From Desulfobacterales bacterium (lineage in GTDB: Bacteria; Desulfobacterota; DSM-4660; Desulfatiglandales; JALVZP01), in contig JAMOPX010000138.1 of the NCBI GenBank assembly GCA_027064285.1, forward strand, positions 1 to 12,408: a stretch of DNA of 12,408 nucleotides, given 5' to 3'. Below, piece by piece: positions 6,030-12,408 of this stretch. The notes below the pieces were generated by a model. The model ran no database searches and was not told where the DNA came from. It was given only the letters and a program-made list of their open reading frames with translations. The translations under genes and the position numbers were made by a program. The first letter of the stretch is position 1. Each line of letters opens with the position of its first letter.

Positions 6030-6824
6030 ATGCAGATTGAAGACATACTGATTTCTAAGTTAATAATAAGCTCTTTTAAAGAAAAGCTCTTAGATTGCTT
6101 GCAATTGGATGTGGCATTAGTTGGAGCAGGCCCTGCTAATATGATTGCGGGTTATTACTTGGGAAAAGCAGGGTTAAAGGCTGCAATATTTGAAGCAAAG
6201 CTTGCTCCTGGTGGTGGAATGTGGGGTGGTGGAATGATGTTCAATGAAATAGTCATTCAAGAAGATGCTCTGCCTATAGTAGAGGAGATGGGAATAAGAT
6301 ATGAGCAAAAAAAAGACGGTTACTATACAATGGACAGTATAGAAGCTACAGCCACTATAATTTCCAAATGTGTAAGAAATGGAACATCTATATTTAATTT
6401 GATAAAGGTTACGGATGTGCTCTTCAGAGAAGAAAAAGGTTCGCCTGTGGTGTCAGGACTTGTTATAAACTGGTCACCAGTAGAAAAATTGGAACTACAT
6501 GTAGATCCAATAGGGATAGAAGCAAAATTTCTTGTGGATGGAACAGGACATCCAGCAGAAATATGCCATATTGTAAGGAAAAAGCTTGGGGTTAGGTTAA
6601 ATACAAAGACAGGGGATGTGATCGGAGAGATGCCTCTGTGGGCAGACAAGGGGGAAGAATTTACTGTAGAAAACACAAAAGAGGTATTTCCGGGGCTGTA
6701 TGTAGCAGGAATGGCAGCAAACAATGCATTTGGTGGCCCAAGAATGGGTCCTATATTTGGTGGAATGCTCAGGTCTGGGAAAAAAGTAGCTGAGCTGATC
6801 TTAGAAAGGCTAAAAAATGAATAA
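6030..6824 (+). CDS. thi4: Thi4-family thiamine thiazole synthase
   Basis: This 264-residue cytoplasmic enzyme of the Thi4 family builds ADP-thiazole carboxylate from NAD, glycine and a sulfur source. It has the dinucleotide-binding motif VGAGPANM (31-38), an acidic strand end at IFEAK (53-57), GGGMWGGGMMFNE (61-73), the conserved DGTGH (170-174), and GGPRMGPIFGGML (235-247). I prefer ATG 6030 to ATG 6006: AGGAG (6016-6020) sits 9 nt before 6030, and 6006 lies deep in the preceding gene. After TGH the residues are PAEICHIVRKK. An ungapped reading places Val where yeast Thi4 has its sacrificial Cys205, with a Cys-His pair just before, suggesting the reusable, sulfide-dependent type. Its stop overlaps the thiE start by 8 bp. 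Confidence 0.92.
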   Translation: MQIEDILISKLIISSFKEKLLDCLQLDVALVGAGPANMIAGYYLGKAGLKAAIFEAKLAPGGGMWGGGMMFNEIVIQEDALPIVEEMGIRYEQKKDGYYTMDSIEATATIISKCVRNGTSIFNLIKVTDVLFREEKGSPVVSGLVINWSPVEKLELHVDPIGIEAKFLVDGTGHPAEICHIVRKKLGVRLNTKTGDVIGEMPLWADKGEEFTVENTKEVFPGLYVAGMAANNAFGGPRMGPIFGGMLRSGKKVAELILERLKNE

Positions 6825-7467
6825 AGAAAAGCTGATAAAAAGGTTTGAGCAGGTAAAGCTTTACTGCTTTTCTCCAGGAAAATTGTGTGGAAACAGAGAC
6901 CCTCTTGCCATTGTGGAAGAAGAGCTAAAAGGTGGAGCAGATGTGATACAGCTTAGGGAAAAGCATAGGACAAAAAAAGAGATAATTGGGATAGGATTTT
7001 ATGTAAAAGCACTTACAAGAAAGTATAACGCCTTATTTATAGTAAATGATGATCTGGACATTGCTCTTATACTGGATGCTGACGGACTTCACTTAGGACA
7101 AGATGACATCCCTATAGAATATGCAAGAGCATTTATGAAGGACAAACTTATAGGAATATCTACTCATTCTTTAGAGCAGGCAAAAGATGCTATAAAAAGA
7201 GGTGCAGATTACATAGGATTTGGTCCTATATTTGAAACAAGCACCAAAGAAAAAAAAGAAAATGTGGTTGGCTTAGAAGCCATTAAAATACTTAATAGCT
7301 TTTGCTCTATCCCCTACGTTGCTATAGGAGGGATAGGGCTTGATAATTTAAACTCTGTTTTAAAACAGGGATGCAGAACAGTAGCTATTATCTCAGATAT
7401 AATAAACTCTTCTAATATCGAAAAAAGATGCAGTCAGATAAAGGAGCTCATCTCCCAAGCTGATTAA
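6817..7467 (+). CDS. thiE: Thiamine-phosphate synthase
   Basis: This 216-residue TIM-barrel enzyme joins hydroxymethylpyrimidine diphosphate to thiazole phosphate. Motifs appear in family order: VIQLREK (43-49), FIVNDD (74-79), GLHLGQDD (90-97), IGISTHS (112-118), DYIGFGPIFETSTK (131-144, the TSTK pyrophosphate loop), YVAIGGI (167-173) and VAIISDI (189-195). The usual NDR motif reads NDD here. The start ATGAATAA overlaps the thi4 stop, so translation is probably coupled. With thi4 it supplies the thiazole branch; the pyrimidine gene thiC is not in this window. It is the last gene of the operon, and no clear intrinsic terminator follows, only the repeat element. Confidence 0.94.
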   Translation: MNKEKLIKRFEQVKLYCFSPGKLCGNRDPLAIVEEELKGGADVIQLREKHRTKKEIIGIGFYVKALTRKYNALFIVNDDLDIALILDADGLHLGQDDIPIEYARAFMKDKLIGISTHSLEQAKDAIKRGADYIGFGPIFETSTKEKKENVVGLEAIKILNSFCSIPYVAIGGIGLDNLNSVLKQGCRTVAIISDIINSSNIEKRCSQIKELISQAD

Positions 7468-7480
7468 ACTTAATATAGTT

Positions 7481-7611
7481 ATACCAATACCCATTAGGCG
7501 TTTACTTTATAAAATTTCCATAAGGAACTATCAGTCAGCCATTTGTTTGTGGATGATAAGATTATATGGAAATTTCTTAAAGGGGTATTTTAAACCAGTA
7601 TTGGTATTATC
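7481..7611 (+). repeat. Palindromic repeat, copy B, with internal inverted repeat
   Basis: The ends are ATACCAATAC (7481-7490) and GTATTGGTAT (7598-7607), a perfect 10-bp inverted repeat. The segment CCATTAGGCG (7491-7500) and the segment GGGGTATTTTAAACC... (7582-7611) match the contiguous halves of copy A at 384-430. Between them lie about 80 bp whose ends form a second, imperfect 17-bp inverted repeat (7506-7522 with 7565-7581; exact core AAATTTCCATA/TATGGAAATTT). This looks like one small element nested in another, or a long form whose centre was lost in copy A. It has no coding capacity. It lies between two operons, where its hairpin may act as a weak terminator. Confidence 0.75.
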
Positions 7612-7621
7612 CGAATAATTA

Positions 7622-7649
7622 TGGATAACTATAGGTGGATAACTATAAT
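7622..7649 (+). promoter_or_regulatory. Probable hpn operon promoter with direct repeats
   Basis: A perfect -10 TATAAT lies at 7644-7649, but no good -35 box is seen 16-18 bp upstream. Two exact copies of TGGATAACTATA (7622-7633 and 7636-7647) with a 14-bp period cover the -35 region and run into the -10, as an activator or repressor site would. Confidence 0.45.
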
Positions 7650-7701
7650 TCTTTGTGATAAATAAGGGCAAAAAATTAGGTTTGCATCAAGGCGTATGCA
7701 T

Positions 7702-8691
7702 ATGAAAGTCTTAGTTACTGGAGCTACAGGTTTTATTGGTTCGCGAGTAGTAAGAAAGCTTCTAAAAAAAGGCGCAGATGTTAGGGTTTTAGTAAGAAAG
7801 AAAAGCAATTTGGAGAATATCTCAGGACTTCCTGTAGATATTGCCTACGGAGATCTTACAAAACCTGAAACCTTATCCACTTCATTAGAAGACTGTGAAG
7901 CCTTATTCCATGTGGCTGCTGAGTATAAATTATGGGTTCCTAAACCTGAGTCCCTTTATCGAACAAATGTGGATGGAACAGTAAATATAATGAAGGCTGC
8001 TTTACAAAAAGGTATAAAAAGAATCGTGTATACAAGCAGTGTAGCAACATTGGGTATTAATAAAAATGGTACTCCAGCAGATGAGGAGACACCTGTAACT
8101 ATAAATGACATGATCGGACACTACAAAAGATCAAAATATATTGCTGAAGAAAAAGTAAGAGAGATGATCAAGAAGGCTAAACTTCCAGCTGTTATTGTTA
8201 ATCCTTCAACTCCCATAGGTCCTGGAGATATAAAGCCTACCCCTACAGGCAGGATTATAATAGAAGCTGCCTCTGGCAGAATGCCTGCATATGTGGATAC
8301 AGGGCTTAATATAGTGCATGTAGATGATGTGGCAGATGGTCATATATTGGCTTTTGAGAAAGGGAGAATAGGAGAAAGATATATACTGGGGGGAGAAAAT
8401 CTTACACTAAGAGAACTATTGGAAAAGATTGCTCAGTTTACAGGGAGATCTGCTCCTAAGATAAGGCTTTCTCCAAATATGATTTTACCTCTTGCTTATG
8501 TAGTAGAGTTTATTTCCCAGATAACTAAAAAAGAGCCTTTTATCACCGTAGATGGGGTATTGATGTCTAAGAAGAAGATGTTCTTTTCTATAGAAAAAGC
8601 CAAAAGAGAGCTTAGATACAATCCAAGACCAGCAGATGAAGCAATAAAAGATTCTATTGACTGGTTTAGACAAAAGGGATATATACGCTAA
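7702..8691 (+). CDS. hpnA: HpnA-like hopanoid-associated NAD-dependent sugar epimerase/dehydratase
   Basis: This 329-residue extended short-chain dehydrogenase has the NAD-binding motif GATGFIG (7-13), the catalytic pair Y141 and K145 (YKRSK), the active-site serine region TSSVATLG (111-118), and NPSTPIGPGD (167-176), all typical of the hopanoid-associated family. HpnA genes accompany hopanoid clusters; the exact reaction is not settled in general knowledge. ATG 7702 is preferred over ATG 7696 because AAGG at 7689-7692 is 9 nt from it and the protein then begins MKVLVTG, as in relatives. Only 3 bp separate it from hpnH. The family could be generic, but the hpnH neighbour supports the call. 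Confidence 0.88.
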   Translation: MKVLVTGATGFIGSRVVRKLLKKGADVRVLVRKKSNLENISGLPVDIAYGDLTKPETLSTSLEDCEALFHVAAEYKLWVPKPESLYRTNVDGTVNIMKAALQKGIKRIVYTSSVATLGINKNGTPADEETPVTINDMIGHYKRSKYIAEEKVREMIKKAKLPAVIVNPSTPIGPGDIKPTPTGRIIIEAASGRMPAYVDTGLNIVHVDDVADGHILAFEKGRIGERYILGGENLTLRELLEKIAQFTGRSAPKIRLSPNMILPLAYVVEFISQITKKEPFITVDGVLMSKKKMFFSIEKAKRELRYNPRPADEAIKDSIDWFRQKGYIR

Positions 8692-8694
8692 GTC

Positions 8695-9726
8695 ATGGGT
8701 GTTCCTATAATCCAGCAATATCATGTAATTCGGTATATATTAGAGCAGAAAAAAAATGGTAAAGAAAGATATCCTTTGGTCCTTATGCTTGAACCCCTCT
8801 TTAAGTGCAATCTAAGATGTGCTGGCTGTGGAAAGATAGCACATCCTAAGCATATTCTTGAAAAATATATGAGCAAAGAGGAATGCTGGGAAGCAGTAGA
8901 AGAATGTGGTGCTCCAGTGGTTTCTGTTGCAGGTGGTGAGCCTCTTCTACATGAGGAGATAAAAGAGATTGTAGAGGGTATTATAGCAAGAAAAAGATTT
9001 GTATATCTTTGTACAAATGCGATTCTTTTAAAACAAAAGCTCCATTTGTTTAAGCCAAGTCCTTTTTTTACTTTTTCTATCCATTTAGATGGCTATGAGG
9101 AACAGCATGATAGATCAGTTTCTAAGAAAGGGGCGTTTAAAATAGCTATAGATGCTATTAAGACGGCGAGAAGGTTGGGCTTCAGGATAACTATAAACTG
9201 CACCATTTACAACGGGGTTTTCCCGGAAAAGATGGCAGATTTTTTGGATTTTGTTATGGGACTTGGAGTGGAAGGGGTTACTATAGCCCCGGGTTTTAAC
9301 TATGAAAGAGCAAGGGAGAAAGATCTGTTTTTACAAAAAAAAGAAAGCAAAAGGCTTTTTAGAGAGCTTTTAAAACTTTCTAAAGGGAGAAACTGGAGGT
9401 TTAATCATACCATCTTTTATTTGGATTTTTTGGCAGGAAACCGAGTGTATACATGTACTCCATGGGGGAATCCCACAAGAAATGTCTTAGGATGGCAAAG
9501 GCCTTGTTATCTTTTAGATGAGGGTGGTTATGCAACCAGCTTTAAAGAGCTTATAGAAGATACGGATTGGGAAAAGTGGGGACCGGGCAAAAACCCAAAA
9601 TGTGATAATTGCTTGCTTCATAGTGGCTTTGAGGCTACTGCAGTTAATGACATGATAGCTCATCCATTTGATGCTCTCAGAAGATATATCTTTGGGATAA
9701 GAACTGATGGACCAATACTGCTTTAG
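8695..9726 (+). CDS. hpnH: HpnH, radical SAM adenosylhopane synthase
   Basis: This 343-residue radical SAM enzyme attaches the 5'-deoxyadenosyl group to diploptene, giving adenosylhopane, the entry step to all C35 hopanoids. The [4Fe-4S] motif is C38-C42-C45 (CNLRCAGC), followed by the SAM-binding GGEP at 80-83. The start MGVPIIQQYHVI and the segment FSIHLDGYEEQHD (127-139) match the HpnH family. Four later cysteines (C254, C271, C303, C306) could hold a second cluster. The ribosome site is weak, so translation is probably coupled to hpnA. The gene implies a squalene-hopene cyclase elsewhere in the genome. The following gene overlaps by 20 bp. Confidence 0.95.
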   Translation: MGVPIIQQYHVIRYILEQKKNGKERYPLVLMLEPLFKCNLRCAGCGKIAHPKHILEKYMSKEECWEAVEECGAPVVSVAGGEPLLHEEIKEIVEGIIARKRFVYLCTNAILLKQKLHLFKPSPFFTFSIHLDGYEEQHDRSVSKKGAFKIAIDAIKTARRLGFRITINCTIYNGVFPEKMADFLDFVMGLGVEGVTIAPGFNYERAREKDLFLQKKESKRLFRELLKLSKGRNWRFNHTIFYLDFLAGNRVYTCTPWGNPTRNVLGWQRPCYLLDEGGYATSFKELIEDTDWEKWGPGKNPKCDNCLLHSGFEATAVNDMIAHPFDALRRYIFGIRTDGPILL

Positions 9727-10405
9727 GAAATGCAAAGCAATACTGTTTGACTTTGGAGGAACTCTTGATTCTGATGGTGGACATTGGTTGGATAGATTTT
9801 ACCGTATCTACCTGAAAGAAGGCATAGATGTTCCTTTCTTAGAATTAAAAGATGCCTTTTATTATGCAGATGATATCTGCTGTAAAGACCCAGATACAAA
9901 CAACTTTGGATTAAACTCCCTTCTTAACTATCATGTCAGATTGCAGTTTAAAAAACTTGGATTCAGCTTTTATCCTACAGGATCAAAGATATCGCAGTCT
10001 TTTTTAGAAGATATGCTTTATTATCTGAGAAGAAACTCAGCTTTTTTAAAGAGCCTACGAAGCAGATACAAACTGGGTGTTGTTTCCAATTCTTATGGCA
10101 ACTTACCAGTTGTGTTTGATCAGCTTGGAATAAGCAAGCTATTAGATACTGTGATAGATTCTGAAAGAGTAGGAGTCAGAAAGCCTGACCCTTCTATATT
10201 TAAGATAGCAATAGATGAGATAAAAGTGTCTCCCTCTTCTACGGTATTTGTGGGAGATTCATATGAAAGAGATATGATTCCTTGTAAGGACTTGGGCATG
10301 AAGGTGATATGGATGAAAGGGCCAAATCCAAGAATTCCTGAGGACCCTCCTATTGTAGATGCAATCATAACAAATCTTATGCAATTAAAGGATCTATTTT
10401 TATGA
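9707..10405 (+). CDS. HAD-superfamily hydrolase
   Basis: This 232-residue cytoplasmic HAD protein has motif I FDFGGTLD with nucleophile D15, motif II S127 in VVSNS, motif III K159 in KPDPSIF, and motif IV GDSYERD (183-189) with D184 and D189. The second aspartate of the usual DxDGT motif is replaced by Gly (DFGGT), so the general acid/base is missing at that place; phosphatase activity is less certain than for standard members. The start overlaps hpnH by 20 bp and no other ATG fits before motif I. The stop overlaps the next start (ATGA). In this operon it might remove phosphate from a ribosyl or sugar intermediate of the hopanoid side chain; that is inference. Confidence 0.85.
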   Translation: MDQYCFRKCKAILFDFGGTLDSDGGHWLDRFYRIYLKEGIDVPFLELKDAFYYADDICCKDPDTNNFGLNSLLNYHVRLQFKKLGFSFYPTGSKISQSFLEDMLYYLRRNSAFLKSLRSRYKLGVVSNSYGNLPVVFDQLGISKLLDTVIDSERVGVRKPDPSIFKIAIDEIKVSPSSTVFVGDSYERDMIPCKDLGMKVIWMKGPNPRIPEDPPIVDAIITNLMQLKDLFL

Positions 10406-11118
10406 AGGCAGGAATAATTGCTGCTGGACTGGGAGAAAGATTAAAAAAAAGCGGTGTTTTTACACCAAAACCACTGGTAAAGATTGCTGGAGAGCCTCTT
10501 ATAAAAAGGGCGATCAGGGCAGCTACTTATGCAGGAGCAAAGAGGATCGCCTGTATCGTGAATGAAGTAGAAAAAAAGGTGTCTGCTTATTTAAGATCTC
10601 AAAGCTGGCCTGTCCCCTTAGACCTTGTAGTAAAAACCACTCCAAGTTCTATGGAAAGCCTTTTTAACTTGGCTCCATTCTTAGATGAACCTTTCCTTCT
10701 TCTCACAGTAGATGCAGTATTTTCATTTGATACTTTAAAAGAATTTGTGGATAGAGCAAAAACACTTGGGGGTGATGGAGCACTGGCTATTACTCAGTAT
10801 GTAGATGATGAAAAACCTTTATGGGTCAAGATAGGTTCTGACAGCAGAATAATAGGCATAGGTGATGAATTTCGTCCTACCCCATATATAACAGCGGGTT
10901 TTTACTTTTTCAGACCAGCGATATTTGAACTTATGGAAAGGGCGAGAGAGAAAAATCTGAGTGCATTGAGATATTTTCTGTCTTATTTAGTGAAAGAAGG
11001 ATTTGCTATATATGGGATTCAGGTTCAAAAAGTGATAGATTTGGATTATCCCGAAGATATAAAAAAGGCAGAAGATTTTTTGCGAGGACAAGCACATGAA
11101 TATATTAGGGATATATAG
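10402..11118 (+). CDS. Sugar or alcohol-phosphate nucleotidyltransferase
   Basis: This 238-residue protein of the NTP-transferase (GT-A fold) family has the signature GIIAAGLGERLKKSG (4-18), KPL (23-25) with the activating lysine, D104 in LTVDAVF for metal, and a closing DLDYPEDIKKAE (213-224) typical of sugar-1-phosphate nucleotidyltransferases and MobA-like enzymes. The family moves a nucleotide from NTP to a phosphorylated sugar, sugar alcohol or cofactor. It overlaps the HAD gene by 4 bp and the ATP-grasp gene by 23 bp. Placed after hpnH, it may activate a head group for a hopanoid; the substrate is unknown. Confidence 0.83.
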   Translation: MKAGIIAAGLGERLKKSGVFTPKPLVKIAGEPLIKRAIRAATYAGAKRIACIVNEVEKKVSAYLRSQSWPVPLDLVVKTTPSSMESLFNLAPFLDEPFLLLTVDAVFSFDTLKEFVDRAKTLGGDGALAITQYVDDEKPLWVKIGSDSRIIGIGDEFRPTPYITAGFYFFRPAIFELMERAREKNLSALRYFLSYLVKEGFAIYGIQVQKVIDLDYPEDIKKAEDFLRGQAHEYIRDI

Positions 11119-11905
11119 AGAGGAGATATTCTCTCCCGGTAAAGAAAAACAGGATAAAGCAATAATGGATAAAACTCTTTCAGAATTGAGGCATTTGGGG
11201 TGTGAAGTAAGAGCAGTATCTCCTGATTCTGTGCCTGAAGAAACAGGAGCTGATTTAGTCCTTAGTATGGCTCAATCAGAAAACATACTTTCTTTGCTTT
11301 CTTCTTGGCAAAAAAAAGGTATCAGGATAATAAACTCTCCACAGGCTGTTAGAAACTGTTACAGAAAAAGGATGATAAGCCTTTTAAAAGAAAATAACAT
11401 ATCCATGCCCCAGACGTGGGTGTATAGTCTTGAGGCAATAGAAGAAGAGCTGTTTGAGGTATATTCCTTGGGATGGATGGGTTCTTATTGGATAAAAAGA
11501 GGAGATTTTCATGCACTTCAAAGAGAAGATGTAGTTAGAGTAAGTTCTTTTGAAGAGATGGAAAGTTCACTCGCCTACTTCAGAGAAAATGGGATAAATG
11601 AAATAGTTATTCAGGAACACAAAGATGGAGAGATAGTAAAATTCTATGGAGTAGGAGATGAATACATAAAACCATTTTTAGCCTCAACAGCCAAACCATT
11701 TGAGCTTTCAGAGCAGGTAATAAAAGTTATTTTAAATGCAAAAGATTGTCTTGGTTTAGAGATATACGGAGGAGATCTCATTGTTTCTAATGACAGTTTT
11801 TTTATCATAGATATAAATGATTGGCCCAGCTTTTCTCTTTGCCAAGATGAAGCAGCAAAACAAATAGCCAAATATGCAAAAAGTATCTTGGAGGAAGTCA
11901 GATGA
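11096..11905 (+). CDS. ATP-grasp ligase-like protein
   Basis: This 269-residue protein has an ATP-grasp layout. An N-terminal Rossmann-like part covers about 1-85, then come K134 in SYWIKRG, E174 in IVIQEHKDGE, YGVGDEYIKPF (184-194), and a metal site D227 and D239-I-N241 in FIIDINDW. Enzymes of this fold use ATP to join a carboxylate to an amine or thiol through an acyl phosphate. The catalytic lysine, the hinge acidic residue and D-x-N are present, so activity is plausible. GAGGAC at 11084-11089 precedes ATG 11096. It sits between a nucleotidyltransferase and an aminotransferase, suggesting amide formation on an amine made by the latter; this is inference. The nearest named family is unclear (RimK-like or D-Ala-D-Ala ligase-like). 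Confidence 0.72.
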   Translation: MNILGIYREEIFSPGKEKQDKAIMDKTLSELRHLGCEVRAVSPDSVPEETGADLVLSMAQSENILSLLSSWQKKGIRIINSPQAVRNCYRKRMISLLKENNISMPQTWVYSLEAIEEELFEVYSLGWMGSYWIKRGDFHALQREDVVRVSSFEEMESSLAYFRENGINEIVIQEHKDGEIVKFYGVGDEYIKPFLASTAKPFELSEQVIKVILNAKDCLGLEIYGGDLIVSNDSFFIIDINDWPSFSLCQDEAAKQIAKYAKSILEEVR

Positions 11906-12408
11906 ATTATCAACTAAATGCAGAAGAGCTTAATGAAGGAAATTTATCAAGATCTCTTTATTTAGAAGAACAAAAGTATATGTCTCCTGGGCTTCAAGAA
12001 GTGGCCCAGCTTGCCCAGCTTACCATAAGAAGAGGAAATGGTTGCTGGTTAGAGGATATGGATGGGAAAAAGTATTTAGATTTCATGGCAGGTGTTGCAG
12101 TGGCAAGTCTTGGTCACTCACATCCAAAATTTGTTAAGGCTTTGCAAAAGCAATTGGAAAACTCCTTTGTGGGCAGTTTTACATCAGAAAATAGATTAGA
12201 GCTTTTAAGGCTTATATCCTCCATTACTCCTGGAAACTTGGATAAAATTCAGCTTTATAGTGGTGGTGCAGAGGCTGTTGAGGCTGCTATAAGGCTTGCG
12301 AAGGCTTATACAAAAAATTTTGAAGTCATAAGCTTTTGGGGAGGATTTCATGGAAAAACAGGTGGTGTTATGGGGCTCATAGGAGATCCATGGAAGCAGA
12401 ACTGGGGG
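11902..12408 (+). CDS. Class III PLP-dependent aminotransferase, 3' part cut by window edge
   Basis: The first 169 codons are open to the last base. Motifs of class III (acetylornithine/4-aminobutyrate-type) aminotransferases are visible: LEDMDGKKYLDFMAG (50-64), SLGHSHP (69-75), the PLP phosphate-binding SGGAEAVEAAIRLA (120-133) and FHGKT (149-153). The PLP lysine would lie beyond the window. A clear ribosome site, GGAGG (11890-11894), precedes ATG 11902, and the start overlaps the ATP-grasp stop (ATGA). HpnO, which makes aminobacteriohopanetriol in hopanoid producers, belongs to this class, and its place in an hpnA-hpnH operon makes that role likely. Acetylornithine aminotransferase (ArgD) is the main alternative. 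Confidence 0.88.
   Translation, partial: MNYQLNAEELNEGNLSRSLYLEEQKYMSPGLQEVAQLAQLTIRRGNGCWLEDMDGKKYLDFMAGVAVASLGHSHPKFVKALQKQLENSFVGSFTSENRLELLRLISSITPGNLDKIQLYSGGAEAVEAAIRLAKAYTKNFEVISFWGGFHGKTGGVMGLIGDPWKQNWG

Noticed and set aside
6323..6724. 133-codon minus-strand frame opposite thi4
   Set aside because: It is a shadow of the thi4 reading frame, with no recognisable domain or ribosome site.

Overview
The window reads as a piece of an AT-rich bacterial chromosome, probably from an anaerobe. Three gene families point that way. There is a true DsrC sulfur carrier with both functional cysteines, a marker of dissimilatory sulfur metabolism. There is a Thi4-type thiazole synthase of the kind common in archaea and anaerobic bacteria. 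There is also the start of a hopanoid side-chain operon (hpnA, hpnH), and hopanoids are bacterial lipids. I cannot fix the phylum from sequence alone; anaerobic sulfur-cycling or candidate-phylum lineages would fit.

Layout. (1) 1-577 has no convincing gene. It holds a strongly folded, G+C-richer element (about 94-376) built of nested inverted repeats, followed by a short palindromic repeat (384-430) and a consensus promoter. (2) 578-654 is initiator tRNA-fMet, followed by dsrC (768-1085), which has its own promoter, palindromes and a strong terminator. (3) 1136-4110 on the minus strand is a three-gene operon: ilvC-type ketol-acid reductoisomerase, a leuB-like dehydrogenase and a nitrilase-family hydrolase. 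It runs head-on into dsrC and shares its terminator. (4) 4248-7467 on the plus strand is a tight operon: a TIM-barrel isomerase/epimerase-like protein, a helical-repeat protein with a SEC-C zinc motif, thi4 and thiE. (5) 7468-7701 is intergenic and contains a second, longer copy of the palindromic repeat, carrying an extra internal inverted repeat. (6) 7702 to the end is a six-gene operon: hpnA, hpnH, a HAD hydrolase, a nucleotidyltransferase, an ATP-grasp protein and a class III aminotransferase cut by the window edge. From hpnH onward all stops and starts overlap.

How the genes work together. The minus-strand operon serves branched-chain amino acid (leucine) synthesis. The thi4-thiE pair makes and joins the thiazole half of thiamine. 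In the last operon, HpnH attaches an adenosyl group to the C30 hopane skeleton, and a class III aminotransferase in the same operon fits the known HpnO reaction that makes aminobacteriohopanetriol. The HAD, nucleotidyltransferase and ATP-grasp genes between them are not part of the textbook hopanoid pathway, so this operon is the best candidate here for an undescribed tailoring pathway. The folded element at 94-376 is the best candidate for an undescribed RNA or small mobile element.
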